A program made the position numbers and the translations under genes. Below are positions 16,168 through 23,769 of a DNA stretch of 55,199 bases, piece by piece. Below the pieces are notes generated by a model. It searched no databases. It saw only the letters and a list, made by a program, of their open reading frames with translations, and was not told the origin of the DNA. The stretch is from a virus: positions 1 to 55,199 of the IMG/VR virus record IMGVR_UViG_3300020445_001189; one strand, written 5' to 3'. Every line of letters begins with the position of its first letter. Within the stretch, counting starts at the first letter, position 1.

Positions 16168-16369
16168 CTTTAACTTTTTTGGTCTTATTTAAGGTGGCTT
16201 TGTATGCCTCTTCAAACCCTTCTTCGTATATATATGCTTCTTCGTTATACCAAACTCGTTTGAAATAACTATCGTAACAATCTAAAATACATTGTTCTGT
16301 GGCGTTGAAATGTCCTTTTACTATCCAAAAGAGTCGGTATGCTTCTTTGCGTCTACTACTCTGATCCAA
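16163..16369 (-). CDS. hypothetical protein, 68 aa, TTG start
   Basis: I place the start at TTG 16369, because AAGGA lies 8 nt upstream and the overlap with the 216-residue gene is then only 14 nt. A frame open back to 16507 would overlap that gene by 152 nt and looks like a shadow. The protein is aromatic-rich (FKRVWYNEEAYIYEEGFEEAY) and ends with a basic tail. No function is recognised. Confidence 0.55.
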   Translation of the reverse strand: MDQSSRRKEAYRLFWIVKGHFNATEQCILDCYDSYFKRVWYNEEAYIYEEGFEEAYKATLNKTKKVKD

Positions 16370-17006
16370 CCTCTTCGTCCTTACTCTTATACTGCCATTC
16401 ATCTGTATGACCCACAGACCATTTTGGGTTATTCTCGACTGTATAATTTTGTGAACAAACTTTGAAGTCTGGCATCTTTCTATCAGGATGGACCAAACTT
16501 TGATCATTGAATATTACTCTGTTATTAGGTTGTGCCGCGAATTGACCATTTTTACACTTAATGATATTAAAGGACTTATGCTCTGGGTCATGCTCGGAAT
16601 AATTAACGTTAAGGGCGTGATCAGTATGGCAACTATCTATAGAAAACATATATTCACCTTGATGCATCTTTTTATCTTTTCCAAAGAACTCACACTCGCA
16701 TAGCATTTGTTTTTGTATTACTGTAATATCGTAATCAAAACAATCCCATATTTGTAATGTATCTAAAGGAAGTTGATCTTCAAGGTTTATGTTTGTTTTC
16801 CAAACAAACGCACTAATAGGAAGTTTGTCGTATAATGCACCGTACTCTGTAAGAAGTGTTTCGAAGTACAGAGCCTTGCTCATTATTGACTTGACGGAAA
16901 TCCATATACCAGGAGTGTATTCTCCATGACCTTTTTCAAGATCGTATAAGTATTCTTTCTTGACGAATACTTCTACCGGTGGTAAATTATGGACTAAGAA
17001 CGCCAT
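16356..17006 (-). CDS. conserved phage protein of unknown function, 216 aa
   Basis: No domain is recognised. The protein starts MAFLVHNLPPVEVFVKKEYL and has a beta-rich middle with IWISVKSIMSKALYFETLL. I have an impression of similar proteins in marine T4-like phages, but assign no role. GAGGAG lies before the ATG and a GATAAATA late motif 34 nt upstream, so it is probably expressed late and may be virion-related. Confidence 0.7.
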   Translation of the reverse strand: MAFLVHNLPPVEVFVKKEYLYDLEKGHGEYTPGIWISVKSIMSKALYFETLLTEYGALYDKLPISAFVWKTNINLEDQLPLDTLQIWDCFDYDITVIQKQMLCECEFFGKDKKMHQGEYMFSIDSCHTDHALNVNYSEHDPEHKSFNIIKCKNGQFAAQPNNRVIFNDQSLVHPDRKMPDFKVCSQNYTVENNPKWSVGHTDEWQYKSKDEEVGSE

Positions 17007-17040
17007 AGCACTCCTCAGTGTTAATTATTTTTAATGTATG

Positions 17041-17048
17041 TATTTATC
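17041..17048 (-). promoter_or_regulatory. late-promoter motif GATAAATA
   Basis: This matches the T4-type late -10 (NATAAATA), located directly after the TAA of the 139-residue gene and 34 nt before the ATG at 17006, with a Shine-Dalgarno in between. Confidence 0.6.
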
Positions 17049-17468
17049 TTAGGCGATGAAAGCCTTGCCTGATTTGCTGGCTTTTACGAAATTTTTGTAA
17101 CCGTCTTGTGTGGATATTGATTGTGTTCCGGAGTTCCATTTAGTACCGTCAAATTCCCAAGTAGCTTTACCATCGTTGTAAGCTGATCCTGGGTTAACAT
17201 CATCTATCTTTGGAACTTTTACTGGATCTACTTTTTGTGGAGCAGGTTTTTCTGCTGGTTTCTCTGCTTTTGCTGGTTCAGGTTTAGCGTCTTTGCCAAG
17301 TCCTACTGCTTTACGTAGTCTATCACCACCAGTTGGTTTTTGCATCTGTCTTTTGCCACCAAATGTAGCGGCCATTTTATCACCTAAATCATTCATCCAT
17401 GCGTCCATGCCGGCTCTTACACTACCGTCATCTCCACCCTTTTCGATGATAAAGTCTTTAGCTCTCAT
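17049..17468 (-). CDS. hypothetical late protein, 139 aa, possible capsid-targeting N-terminus
   Basis: The chain starts MRAKDFIIEKGG, which resembles the MKxYxEFIxE targeting peptide of T4 internal head proteins. A linker at about residues 60-90 is Pro/Ala/Lys/Glu-rich (EPAKAEKPAEKPAPQK). The C-terminal part has a short NGKATWEFDGTKW-like beta motif. No enzyme motif is seen. A packaged internal head protein or a virion accessory protein is plausible, but this is inference. Confidence 0.6.
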   Translation of the reverse strand: MRAKDFIIEKGGDDGSVRAGMDAWMNDLGDKMAATFGGKRQMQKPTGGDRLRKAVGLGKDAKPEPAKAEKPAEKPAPQKVDPVKVPKIDDVNPGSAYNDGKATWEFDGTKWNSGTQSISTQDGYKNFVKASKSGKAFIA

Positions 17469-17471
17469 TGG

Positions 17472-17855
17472 TTACGCCTTTAAGCTAGATGCTAATTTAT
17501 TTGCTAGATCGTCTTTGTAGTTGTCTGCTTTAGTTTCTTCTACTTTTGGTGCTTCATCTTTTTCAACAACTTCTGTAGGAACTTCTTCAGTTTTAGTTAC
17601 TTCAGCAAACTTATGTTCGTAGTCCATGTTGTGATATACTGCACCAATGTAATCTGCAGATTTAGTAATTTTAGATTGTACCCAACCTTCTAGGCCTTCT
17701 TGTTCTGAAACGTTTTTAAGCATTTCATGTAATTTAATAGAGTACTTTGCAATCTTGTACAATTGAGCTCTTGCCATTTGTACTTCGTGATCTTGCTCTA
17801 CTTTAGAAGCCTCATCGGCTAAATTTTCTGCTATAACTTCTTTTTTGTCTGACAT
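17472..17855 (-). CDS. possible internal in-frame gene, 127 aa
   Basis: Inside the 546-residue gene an ATG at 17855 (MSDKKEVIAENLADEA) is preceded by AAGGAACAAACA, a good ribosome-binding site, and by ACTAAATA 13 nt before that, resembling a late promoter. It would give the acidic helical C-terminal domain as a separate protein in the same frame. It could be a real internal start, as in other T4-like scaffold and head genes, or a relic of a fusion. Confidence 0.4.
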   Translation of the reverse strand: MSDKKEVIAENLADEASKVEQDHEVQMARAQLYKIAKYSIKLHEMLKNVSEQEGLEGWVQSKITKSADYIGAVYHNMDYEHKFAEVTKTEEVPTEVVEKDEAPKVEETKADNYKDDLANKLASSLKA

Positions 17856-19112
17856 TGTTTGTTCCTTACTATTATTTAGTCGTTTTAAAGGTTGACCGAA
17901 TAGTCCGTGACTCTTGTTATCAAGTGCATTATCAGTTGGCTTCTGTGTTTTAGGCTTCTTTTTGCTGTTTGCTATATGTGGATTTGCCACAGTAGCTATA
18001 TTGCCGGCACTTGTAGCCCCTGGTGTAGCAGTTTCCATTGCTTCTGCTGGAGCAGGTGCTTGAGCTGATTTCATTAACATTTTAAACTTATTAAACAACT
18101 GTGGATCAGCCATAATGTTTTGTAACGCCTGTGCATATGGTGAAATTGCTTTAACTATATTAGGTGGTAACATTCCACCCTGACTTAATTTTCCTAATCC
18201 TTTAGCAACCATTGAACCACTTGCTTTACCACCGCCTACACTTTTTAAACTAGCGGCTCTTTGAGCAACTTTAGGATCTACTTTAGGTTGTCCTTGTGGT
18301 TTAGCTGGTGCTGGTTGTTGTCCTGCTGGTGCACCTGGTTGAGCTCCTGGAGCCTCTTTCATTCTTACGTTTTTAATTCCTAATTTTTCTACTTCAGGTG
18401 GTACTTTAGATACAACAAATCTACCACTTGTATCTTTATCATCAAACTCATATCCTAATATTTGCATTAACTCTTTAATAGCAAAGTTATGATCAGATGA
18501 TCCAAAGCCTTCTCCATCTGGCCAGTCATCGTAGTTATCTTCTATTTCTTGTGCCGCATCTTTCATCTTATGTTTTAATGCATTCCATTCTTCAATAGTT
18601 ATCCACTTATTGAATACCATTCTTTGCACTAAACCCATACCATCAAATGGTGCGTCTTCGTTTATTGATTCTTTCTTTAATGCTTTTCTAATAGCTTGAA
18701 GTTCTTTATACTCAGGGTCGTTAATATTAACTTTGCCACCCTCATCTGAAACTCTATCTAATTTTTTTAAAAGTTCTTTCTTACGAGCTTGTAGTTTATC
18801 TTTAGTTTCTACTACTTCTTTCATTTCTTTAATAAAATGACAGTTACAATGTTCACATTCTGGTCCGCATTTACATTCACTTACTGGAACACCACAACAA
18901 GCATCTGGGCACATTGGTACACCATCCTTGTTAACTTTTTCATTAATATCGTATGCGTCTTTTTTGTGTTTTGCGTTACGTGGAATTTCTTTAGTTTTGT
19001 CACCATGAGAACCGCCAGCACCACTTTGTGCTATTTTCATCATAGTCTGAAAGTTAGGATCTCTAGGCTTGATGGTCTTCTTTTTGTTCTTTTTAATTTC
19101 TCTAATACGCAT
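17472..19112 (-). CDS. Cys-rich late protein of unknown function, 546 aa
   Basis: The N-terminus is basic (MRIREIKKNKKKTIKP), followed by an HGDKTKEIPRNAKHKK segment. Residues 68-92 form a cysteine cluster (CPDACCGVPVSECKCGPEC and then EHCNC) able to bind zinc. A Pro/Gln/Ala-rich linker lies at about 265-290 and a Lys-rich stretch near 395. The last 127 residues are a helical, Glu-rich region that has its own start and Shine-Dalgarno (see 17472-17855), so this may be a fusion of two genes. GATAAATA lies exactly 5 nt before the ATG, with no Shine-Dalgarno, suggesting a leaderless late transcript. Confidence 0.7.
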   Translation of the reverse strand: MRIREIKKNKKKTIKPRDPNFQTMMKIAQSGAGGSHGDKTKEIPRNAKHKKDAYDINEKVNKDGVPMCPDACCGVPVSECKCGPECEHCNCHFIKEMKEVVETKDKLQARKKELLKKLDRVSDEGGKVNINDPEYKELQAIRKALKKESINEDAPFDGMGLVQRMVFNKWITIEEWNALKHKMKDAAQEIEDNYDDWPDGEGFGSSDHNFAIKELMQILGYEFDDKDTSGRFVVSKVPPEVEKLGIKNVRMKEAPGAQPGAPAGQQPAPAKPQGQPKVDPKVAQRAASLKSVGGGKASGSMVAKGLGKLSQGGMLPPNIVKAISPYAQALQNIMADPQLFNKFKMLMKSAQAPAPAEAMETATPGATSAGNIATVANPHIANSKKKPKTQKPTDNALDNKSHGLFGQPLKRLNNSKEQTMSDKKEVIAENLADEASKVEQDHEVQMARAQLYKIAKYSIKLHEMLKNVSEQEGLEGWVQSKITKSADYIGAVYHNMDYEHKFAEVTKTEEVPTEVVEKDEAPKVEETKADNYKDDLANKLASSLKA

Positions 19113-19117
19113 ATCTA

Positions 19118-19125
19118 TATTTATC
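19118..19125 (-). promoter_or_regulatory. late-promoter motif GATAAATA, 5 nt from ATG
   Basis: The minus-strand GATAAATA ends exactly 5 nt before the ATG at 19112. No Shine-Dalgarno fits between, so the transcript is predicted to begin on the start codon. Confidence 0.6.
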
Positions 19126-20863
19126 TTTTCATCAATTCCATAATTTCTTTTAAAGTACCGTCGATCATATGCACTTTAGCTTGTTTATGGTCTAATAAAC
19201 GTAGTGCATCGTATCTATGATGCCCGTTAACTATAAATCCTTCTTTATCTATTACGATAGGATTATAATCTCCGTCATTTACACGTTCCATTTGCTTTGA
19301 TAGTTTATCCCAGTTTCTAGCTTTTTGTACTGGAGTAATTCTTTCTAGTTTTATGCTACCTTTACGTGCAATAAACTTATGTATATCTTTTTCTTTAACT
19401 TGTGGAGGTGCATTTCCTTCTATAATAGTATTAAAGTTCTTATGCTCATATCCTGATTCTGTAACTGCATAATCTTCTTTAGCCATTTTAGTAGCAGTTG
19501 CATACATAACGTTCTTCCACTCATCACCATAACGTTTTTTAAAGTCCTTGGAATTCTTTTTCATTCCTTTAACATATTTTTCTTTATCTTTTTCTTCACC
19601 CTTTGTAAGATCTCTTTCGTCTACATCTTTTTCAAAGTATTGTTTTAAGTTCATTGCTGTTCTTTCAAATTTGTGATCTTTATGTTTAAATCCTACACCA
19701 CCTGAGGCTTCCCATTTAGCAACGTTCTGACCAAAGTCATCTATTAATATGTTTGGAGTTCCATCTGGTTGTGTAGCATACTTGCTTTTCGCCGCAGTAA
19801 TAATTACATCTTCGGGTGGAAAAGATGTTAAGTGTTTTTCAACCCATTCTTTTTTACTAGGCTCTACTCTAGGATCATCAGCCATTGGTGCTGATAGTAT
19901 TTTATACTTTCCTTTAATCTCTTTAATAATACCTAAAAGGTTATTTGCATTTGGAGTAGGTTTTAAGTCTATCCAAAAGTCTTTTGTATCTCTAATTTTT
20001 TGTAAGGCCGCATCTATGTCTTTAATATCTCTCCAACTATCTACACCCATCATTTTAGTCCATGGTGTAAAGAAGTCTACAAGTACTCCGTCCATATCTA
20101 CATATATTTCACTTGCACTAGATATCTCTTTGGCTTCGTTGGCTTTGTTATTGCCCTTGTTTTTAAAATCAAATCTATTATTAGGACCTTTACCTGCTTT
20201 GTGTATTAATCCCATTGGCTTAATAGTTTGTGGCATAATTTTCCATTCGTTCCATATTTCTTTTCTTTCACTAACAATTTCATCTGGTACATCAAATTGC
20301 CATACTTTACCTTTACCAGTTGCTTTCATTACCGCAGTAAGTCTTGTGTTACCACCTACTAGTTCTAAATGCCCATCGCTGTAACTTGCAACTATAGGTA
20401 ATTCAATGGAACCTTTTTCTAATTGTTTTAAAGCTCTTTCTTGTTTACTTTTATCTAGGTTATCAAAGTCTTTTACATTAACAGCATCAGTATTACTCAT
20501 CTTTTGAACTGTTTTAGTATTGTATTCAACTACCTTGCCTTTATTAACAAGATCAATCCATTTATCTTTACCTATTTTTTTAAATTCTTCATAACGTGTT
20601 GCTTCGTCCCACTCGGTATCAAGATTAGGTTTTGTATATGTTATATCCTTTCTAGACTCTGCCATTCCTAAATTAAACAATGTATTAGGACTAGAATTTT
20701 TATGAGCCTTCTTGTGCATATTATAAGCTGGAATTCCTTTTTTGTCAACCTTTAAACCCAATTTAGCGGCTTCAATAGGAATTTGATTAGGACCTACATC
20801 TTTTGTAGTGTTAACCCCTGGAACAATTAATCCGCCATTTTCATATAGTTGACGTACTTTCAT
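19121..20863 (-). CDS. ParB-like / HAD / ParB-like fusion protein, 580 aa
   Basis: Three enzyme-like modules are visible. Around residues 140-180 ELPIVASYSDGHLELVGGNT with RLTAV follows the ParB/sulfiredoxin N-domain pattern. At about 250-400 lies a HAD phosphatase with IYVDMDGVLVDFF, ILSAPMADDPR and NILIDDFGQN. After a linker containing KRYGDEWKNVMYATATKMAK, residues 515-560 repeat the ParB-like pattern as NPIVIDKEGFIVNGHHRYDA. ParB-like domains can bind CTP or cleave DNA. The N-terminus MKVRQLYENGG looks like a capsid-targeting peptide. TAATG couples it to the upstream gene. The function is unknown. Confidence 0.7.
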   Translation of the reverse strand: MKVRQLYENGGLIVPGVNTTKDVGPNQIPIEAAKLGLKVDKKGIPAYNMHKKAHKNSSPNTLFNLGMAESRKDITYTKPNLDTEWDEATRYEEFKKIGKDKWIDLVNKGKVVEYNTKTVQKMSNTDAVNVKDFDNLDKSKQERALKQLEKGSIELPIVASYSDGHLELVGGNTRLTAVMKATGKGKVWQFDVPDEIVSERKEIWNEWKIMPQTIKPMGLIHKAGKGPNNRFDFKNKGNNKANEAKEISSASEIYVDMDGVLVDFFTPWTKMMGVDSWRDIKDIDAALQKIRDTKDFWIDLKPTPNANNLLGIIKEIKGKYKILSAPMADDPRVEPSKKEWVEKHLTSFPPEDVIITAAKSKYATQPDGTPNILIDDFGQNVAKWEASGGVGFKHKDHKFERTAMNLKQYFEKDVDERDLTKGEEKDKEKYVKGMKKNSKDFKKRYGDEWKNVMYATATKMAKEDYAVTESGYEHKNFNTIIEGNAPPQVKEKDIHKFIARKGSIKLERITPVQKARNWDKLSKQMERVNDGDYNPIVIDKEGFIVNGHHRYDALRLLDHKQAKVHMIDGTLKEIMELMKR

Positions 20864-21084
20864 TACTTTTTCTTTCGACCTCTAAAGTTTGGAACACCTG
20901 TTAAAAAAGGTTTACCAAACCAAAGTTTAAACCAATCTTTGTCTCCGGGTTTAACACCCATCTTTTTTTCTTTGGCCTTAAGTGCTGTTGCAGTAATACT
21001 TGGATTCTCATCTACTTTGTACGGAGTAAAACCTTGGAACTCACCTATGCCTGCTAATCTCTGTAAAGTTTTTATATCGTCCAT
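20863..21084 (-). CDS. hypothetical protein, 73 aa
   Basis: This short protein starts MDDIKTLQRLAGIGEF, an N-terminal pattern I associate with small structural proteins of marine T4-like phages, and ends with a basic tail (FRGRKKK). No domain is recognised. It is coupled by TAATG to the fusion protein downstream and separated from the nucleotidyltransferase by 1 nt. Confidence 0.6.
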   Translation of the reverse strand: MDDIKTLQRLAGIGEFQGFTPYKVDENPSITATALKAKEKKMGVKPGDKDWFKLWFGKPFLTGVPNFRGRKKK

Positions 21085-21085
21085 A

Positions 21086-21937
21086 TTAGTCTGCTTCGTA
21101 TTCGTATTTGAAACCTAAATTCTTAAAAAGATTTACAGTTGTCTTTGCACTTCTTAATGCTTTTTGCATTAACTCTTGTTCGTCCTCTGATCTAGTATCA
21201 TAGAAACGTAAAAATTTATTTGCTTCAGCTGGTGCAATATATACTTTACCGCCTACTGATATTTCATTTGAATCTGCATTCCAACTTAATGGAAAAGGTT
21301 TGCCATCAGTTCTACTTGCTATATTATTAAGTACATCTAGTTTAGGCTTTTGTTGTTTAACTTGTAATTCATCTAAATTTTCTAATTGCATTCCTTTACG
21401 TACTTTACCAAACATCATTTGAGCTAGTTTTTCATCTCCAGCAACACCTGATTTAAAAGTATCAAAGTTATTATCAACTGCCGCGGCTTTCATCTTACTA
21501 GCACTCATGCCTTCAGCACCATCGGCATCAGGATCACGTTGTCCTGCACTTACAATATTAATGCTATTGAAGTTATAATCTTTTCCGTTGTATGTATTAA
21601 GTAATTGTTCGAACTGTGCAACTCTATCTGATCCTGCTACATATATAATATCTGAATAACCTTTAGTTTCTAAGAACTGCATAGCATCTATAATAGTTCT
21701 TACTTTGTTATCACCTATTGTAATACCAGTAAAACTTTTTTGTGCAAAGAAAACTTTCTCTGCAAATGATAAAGGATCTGTTTTAGGTTTTTGTGTGTGA
21801 GTTAAGAATAGAAAAGGATCGCCTTCTTGGTTTTTAATTACATCAACCAGTTTCGCGTGTCCTATTGTTGGAGGATTCATCCTACCAAAAGCAAAGACGG
21901 CAGTTTTAGGGGCTTCGAATAATTCCCTAAGAAACAT
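21086..21937 (-). CDS. nucleotidyltransferase (cytidylyltransferase-like), possible virion cargo
   Basis: The 283-residue protein has FAFGRMNPPTIGHAKLV (15-31), the H-x-G-H-type nucleotide-binding signature with Thr in place of the first His, and EGMSASKMKAAA (about 142-153), the second signature. This places it in the NMNAT/cytidylyltransferase-like superfamily; the substrate is unknown. The first nine residues, MFLRELFEA, match the T4 prohead protease site L-x-E|A, so it may be packaged and cleaved. The C-terminal 80 residues are an extra domain with no recognised motif. Confidence 0.75.
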   Translation of the reverse strand: MFLRELFEAPKTAVFAFGRMNPPTIGHAKLVDVIKNQEGDPFLFLTHTQKPKTDPLSFAEKVFFAQKSFTGITIGDNKVRTIIDAMQFLETKGYSDIIYVAGSDRVAQFEQLLNTYNGKDYNFNSINIVSAGQRDPDADGAEGMSASKMKAAAVDNNFDTFKSGVAGDEKLAQMMFGKVRKGMQLENLDELQVKQQKPKLDVLNNIASRTDGKPFPLSWNADSNEISVGGKVYIAPAEANKFLRFYDTRSEDEQELMQKALRSAKTTVNLFKNLGFKYEYEAD

Positions 21938-22275
21938 TAGTAGTCTCCGTCTCTGATCTGCTCCATCTCTTCTCCATAAATCTTTTCACAAATTTCAACT
22001 ATTTCTTCTTTAGTTAAAAGATCTTCTGGACTTCTTGGAATATCGTATTTAGAACAATAGTGTTTCGTAGCTTTTTCTATCATTGGACCCATACATTCCA
22101 TAGTATCAATAGGTTCTCCCTTTTTCAACTTGTCCTGCATATGAGCCATAGTTGGATAGTATTGCTTACGGTAGAAGATAGGGTCGTTTCTCATGTGTTG
22201 ACATAGATCGTCAACTACATTGAATCCTAAGCCTGGATCTTCATATGTATGTTCATCAAATTCAACTAATTTCAT
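21937..22275 (-). CDS. conserved phage protein, 112 aa
   Basis: No enzyme motif is seen. It starts MKLVEFDEHTYEDPGLGFN, has a middle helix rich in Met and Lys, and an acidic C-terminus (EEIVEICEKIYGEEMEQI). AGGAG precedes the ATG and a CATAAATA late motif lies 21 nt upstream, so it heads the late unit that includes the nucleotidyltransferase and the ParB/HAD fusion. Confidence 0.65.
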   Translation of the reverse strand: MKLVEFDEHTYEDPGLGFNVVDDLCQHMRNDPIFYRKQYYPTMAHMQDKLKKGEPIDTMECMGPMIEKATKHYCSKYDIPRSPEDLLTKEEIVEICEKIYGEEMEQIRDGDY

Positions 22276-22296
22276 AGAGTACTCCTATACTAGAAG

Positions 22297-22304
22297 TATT
22301 TATG
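22297..22304 (-). promoter_or_regulatory. late-promoter motif CATAAATA
   Basis: A NATAAATA motif 21 nt before the ATG at 22275, with AGGAG in the leader. Confidence 0.55.
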
Positions 22305-22315
22305 CCTATTTAAAG

Positions 22316-22588
22316 CTAGACGGAAATTTCGATATCGAAGTTATTATGGCCTAAATCAAACAATTTGTTAGCTAAACGTTCAGCAATAACTGTTGATTCG
22401 TCATCATTTAGGGGTTTGTGTAGTTCTACTGCTAATACAGTACCACCTTCTATGGTGTCGTATGTTTCGTAGTTAGTTTCATCTTCAGTTAAGGCCTCAT
22501 CTGCACACTCTAATACAGTATCAACTAGGTATTCATCTACTTCGCTAACTTCTTTGTTTTCCCACACTATATTGATAAAGTTCTTCAT
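22316..22588 (-). CDS. hypothetical acidic protein, 90 aa
   Basis: Very acidic, with a helical first half (EVDEYLVDTVLECADEALTE) and an alpha/beta second half. No family is recognised. AAGGACAAGCC precedes the ATG. It follows the 112-residue structural-like gene with a 9-nt gap, so both are probably transcribed from the late motif at 22942-22949. Confidence 0.65.
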   Translation of the reverse strand: MKNFINIVWENKEVSEVDEYLVDTVLECADEALTEDETNYETYDTIEGGTVLAVELHKPLNDDESTVIAERLANKLFDLGHNNFDIEISV

Positions 22589-22597
22589 GGCTTGTCC

Positions 22598-22936
22598 TTA
22601 ATGATTTAATTGTATACTTTGTACAGTACCGCTTGTATACGTTACTACTGCTCTTACCCATACAAAGTTACCTGTAAAGTTGTAAAAATAAGAACCTTCT
22701 GATCCGCTTGATTCAGTTCCTGCTATGTCAAAGTAATCAGCTTCTACAGGACTAGTTGCAAGTGTTCCTTGCATTTTTATAGTACCGTTAAAATCAGCTA
22801 CATTGTATTGTACTGTATGTAACCCATCTGCTCTACCATAGTAACCGTCACCTTTGAATTTCTCACCTGTAACAGTCGCTGAAGTTGAGTCTCCTGCGTG
22901 TACTTGATTTGACATTATTGTTTCTGAACTGGACAT
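22598..22936 (-). CDS. putative virion protein, 112 aa
   Basis: A beta-rich, glycine-rich protein with the segment FKGDGYYGRADGLHTVQYNV, a pattern I associate with small virion proteins of marine T4-like phages. GATAAATA lies exactly 5 nt before the ATG at 22936. A second in-frame ATG at 22915 (MSNQVHAGD) could be the start from a short leader, but neither has a clear Shine-Dalgarno. Late expression and the sequence style suggest a virion component. Confidence 0.65.
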   Translation of the reverse strand: MSSSETIMSNQVHAGDSTSATVTGEKFKGDGYYGRADGLHTVQYNVADFNGTIKMQGTLATSPVEADYFDIAGTESSGSEGSYFYNFTGNFVWVRAVVTYTSGTVQSIQLNH

Positions 22937-22940
22937 ATAA

Positions 22941-23099
22941 CTATTTATCCGAATAGTCCATACCTGGATATTGGTACTCTTTTGGTACTTTTCCCCATCC
23001 TACTACTCTGTCCCAGTCCCTTTGTGTATAATAATAGGGCTTTGGTTCAAAAGGTATGTCTTTTTTCTTCTTTTTTCCAAATTTCTTCTTTTGTTTCAT
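22941..23099 (-). CDS. small basic protein, 52 aa
   Basis: An ATG at 23099, 1 nt after the upstream stop, opens a frame with a lysine-rich start (MKQKKKFGKKKKK), a PYYYTQRDWDRVVGW middle and a C-terminal YQYPGMDYSDK. It ends in a TAG that lies within the late promoter at 22942-22949. The bias toward Lys, Tyr and Trp and the exact fit between neighbours support a real gene of unknown function. Confidence 0.65.
   Translation of the reverse strand: MKQKKKFGKKKKKDIPFEPKPYYYTQRDWDRVVGWGKVPKEYQYPGMDYSDK
22942..22949 (-). promoter_or_regulatory. late-promoter motif GATAAATA, 5 nt from ATG
   Basis: Ends 5 nt before the ATG at 22936 and shares bases with the stop codon of the 52-residue gene. Predicted leaderless late start. 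Confidence 0.6.
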
Positions 23100-23100
23100 A

Positions 23101-23769
23101 TTAGTACTTATCTGTCTGTGGCTCGTAAACTAGCTTATCGATTCGCATAATATTGTTATGTAAAAATAGCCTAACTATTGTCAGGATTTTGTCATCTTTA
23201 ACATACAAATATTTGCCTTTTAAGTTTCGACCTTGTTGCAGATCACGTATAAGCCTATCACCAGCTTTAACTTTGTGGCTATTCTTTAAACAGTATTCTG
23301 CAAAGTTTCTATCAGCAGTTCCATTTAAGTTTATTTTGTAATTGTACTCGGAAGGTTTATCTAAATATATTGTATTCTTTGCTAAATCAGTATCAACATT
23401 AGGTTCCCAATACCAAGGAACATCATTTAACTTTCTTGCTATCTTTTTAAGCCAACTAGTATCATTAGAATATATACCAAGTCTAGATCCTTCACATCTT
23501 AACATATAGTCTACGTCATCTTGGAAAGCATTTACTAATATCTTTAAATCTTCAAAGTCTTTGTTTTGTATTTCTTGATCTTTTTGCGACCATCTATGTA
23601 ATTTAAAAGATAATGGTTCGCCTCTGGAGTGTTTATTTTGTAATTGATCTATAATAGTTCTAGCATTAGCAAGACGTTTGTTTCTAAAGATGTGTGTGCC
23701 AGAATTATACACGCCTAGCTTGTAGGCATACTTGTCCCAAAACAGTTTATTAGTTTGTTTTTTGATCAA
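23101..23769 (-). CDS. conserved phage protein of unknown function, 222 aa, TTG start
   Basis: No domain is recognised. The chain is rich in Lys, Asn and Tyr, with regular alpha/beta alternation and a C-terminal beta hairpin (KGKYLYVKDDKILTIVRLFL). The start is TTG at 23769, with AAGGAG 10 nt upstream inside the ClpA gene; no better ATG exists. It overlaps clpA by 20 nt, so its translation is coupled to that gene. Confidence 0.65.
   Translation of the reverse strand: MIKKQTNKLFWDKYAYKLGVYNSGTHIFRNKRLANARTIIDQLQNKHSRGEPLSFKLHRWSQKDQEIQNKDFEDLKILVNAFQDDVDYMLRCEGSRLGIYSNDTSWLKKIARKLNDVPWYWEPNVDTDLAKNTIYLDKPSEYNYKINLNGTADRNFAEYCLKNSHKVKAGDRLIRDLQQGRNLKGKYLYVKDDKILTIVRLFLHNNIMRIDKLVYEPQTDKY

Noticed and set aside
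16370-16507. Longer start for the 68-residue gene.
   Set aside because: It would overlap the 216-residue gene by 152 nt; a TTG with a good Shine-Dalgarno gives a normal overlap.
19749-20384. A long open frame on the plus strand (about 211 codons).
   Set aside because: It lies antisense to the ParB/HAD fusion, has no Shine-Dalgarno and no recognisable domain; low stop frequency opposite an AT-rich gene explains it.
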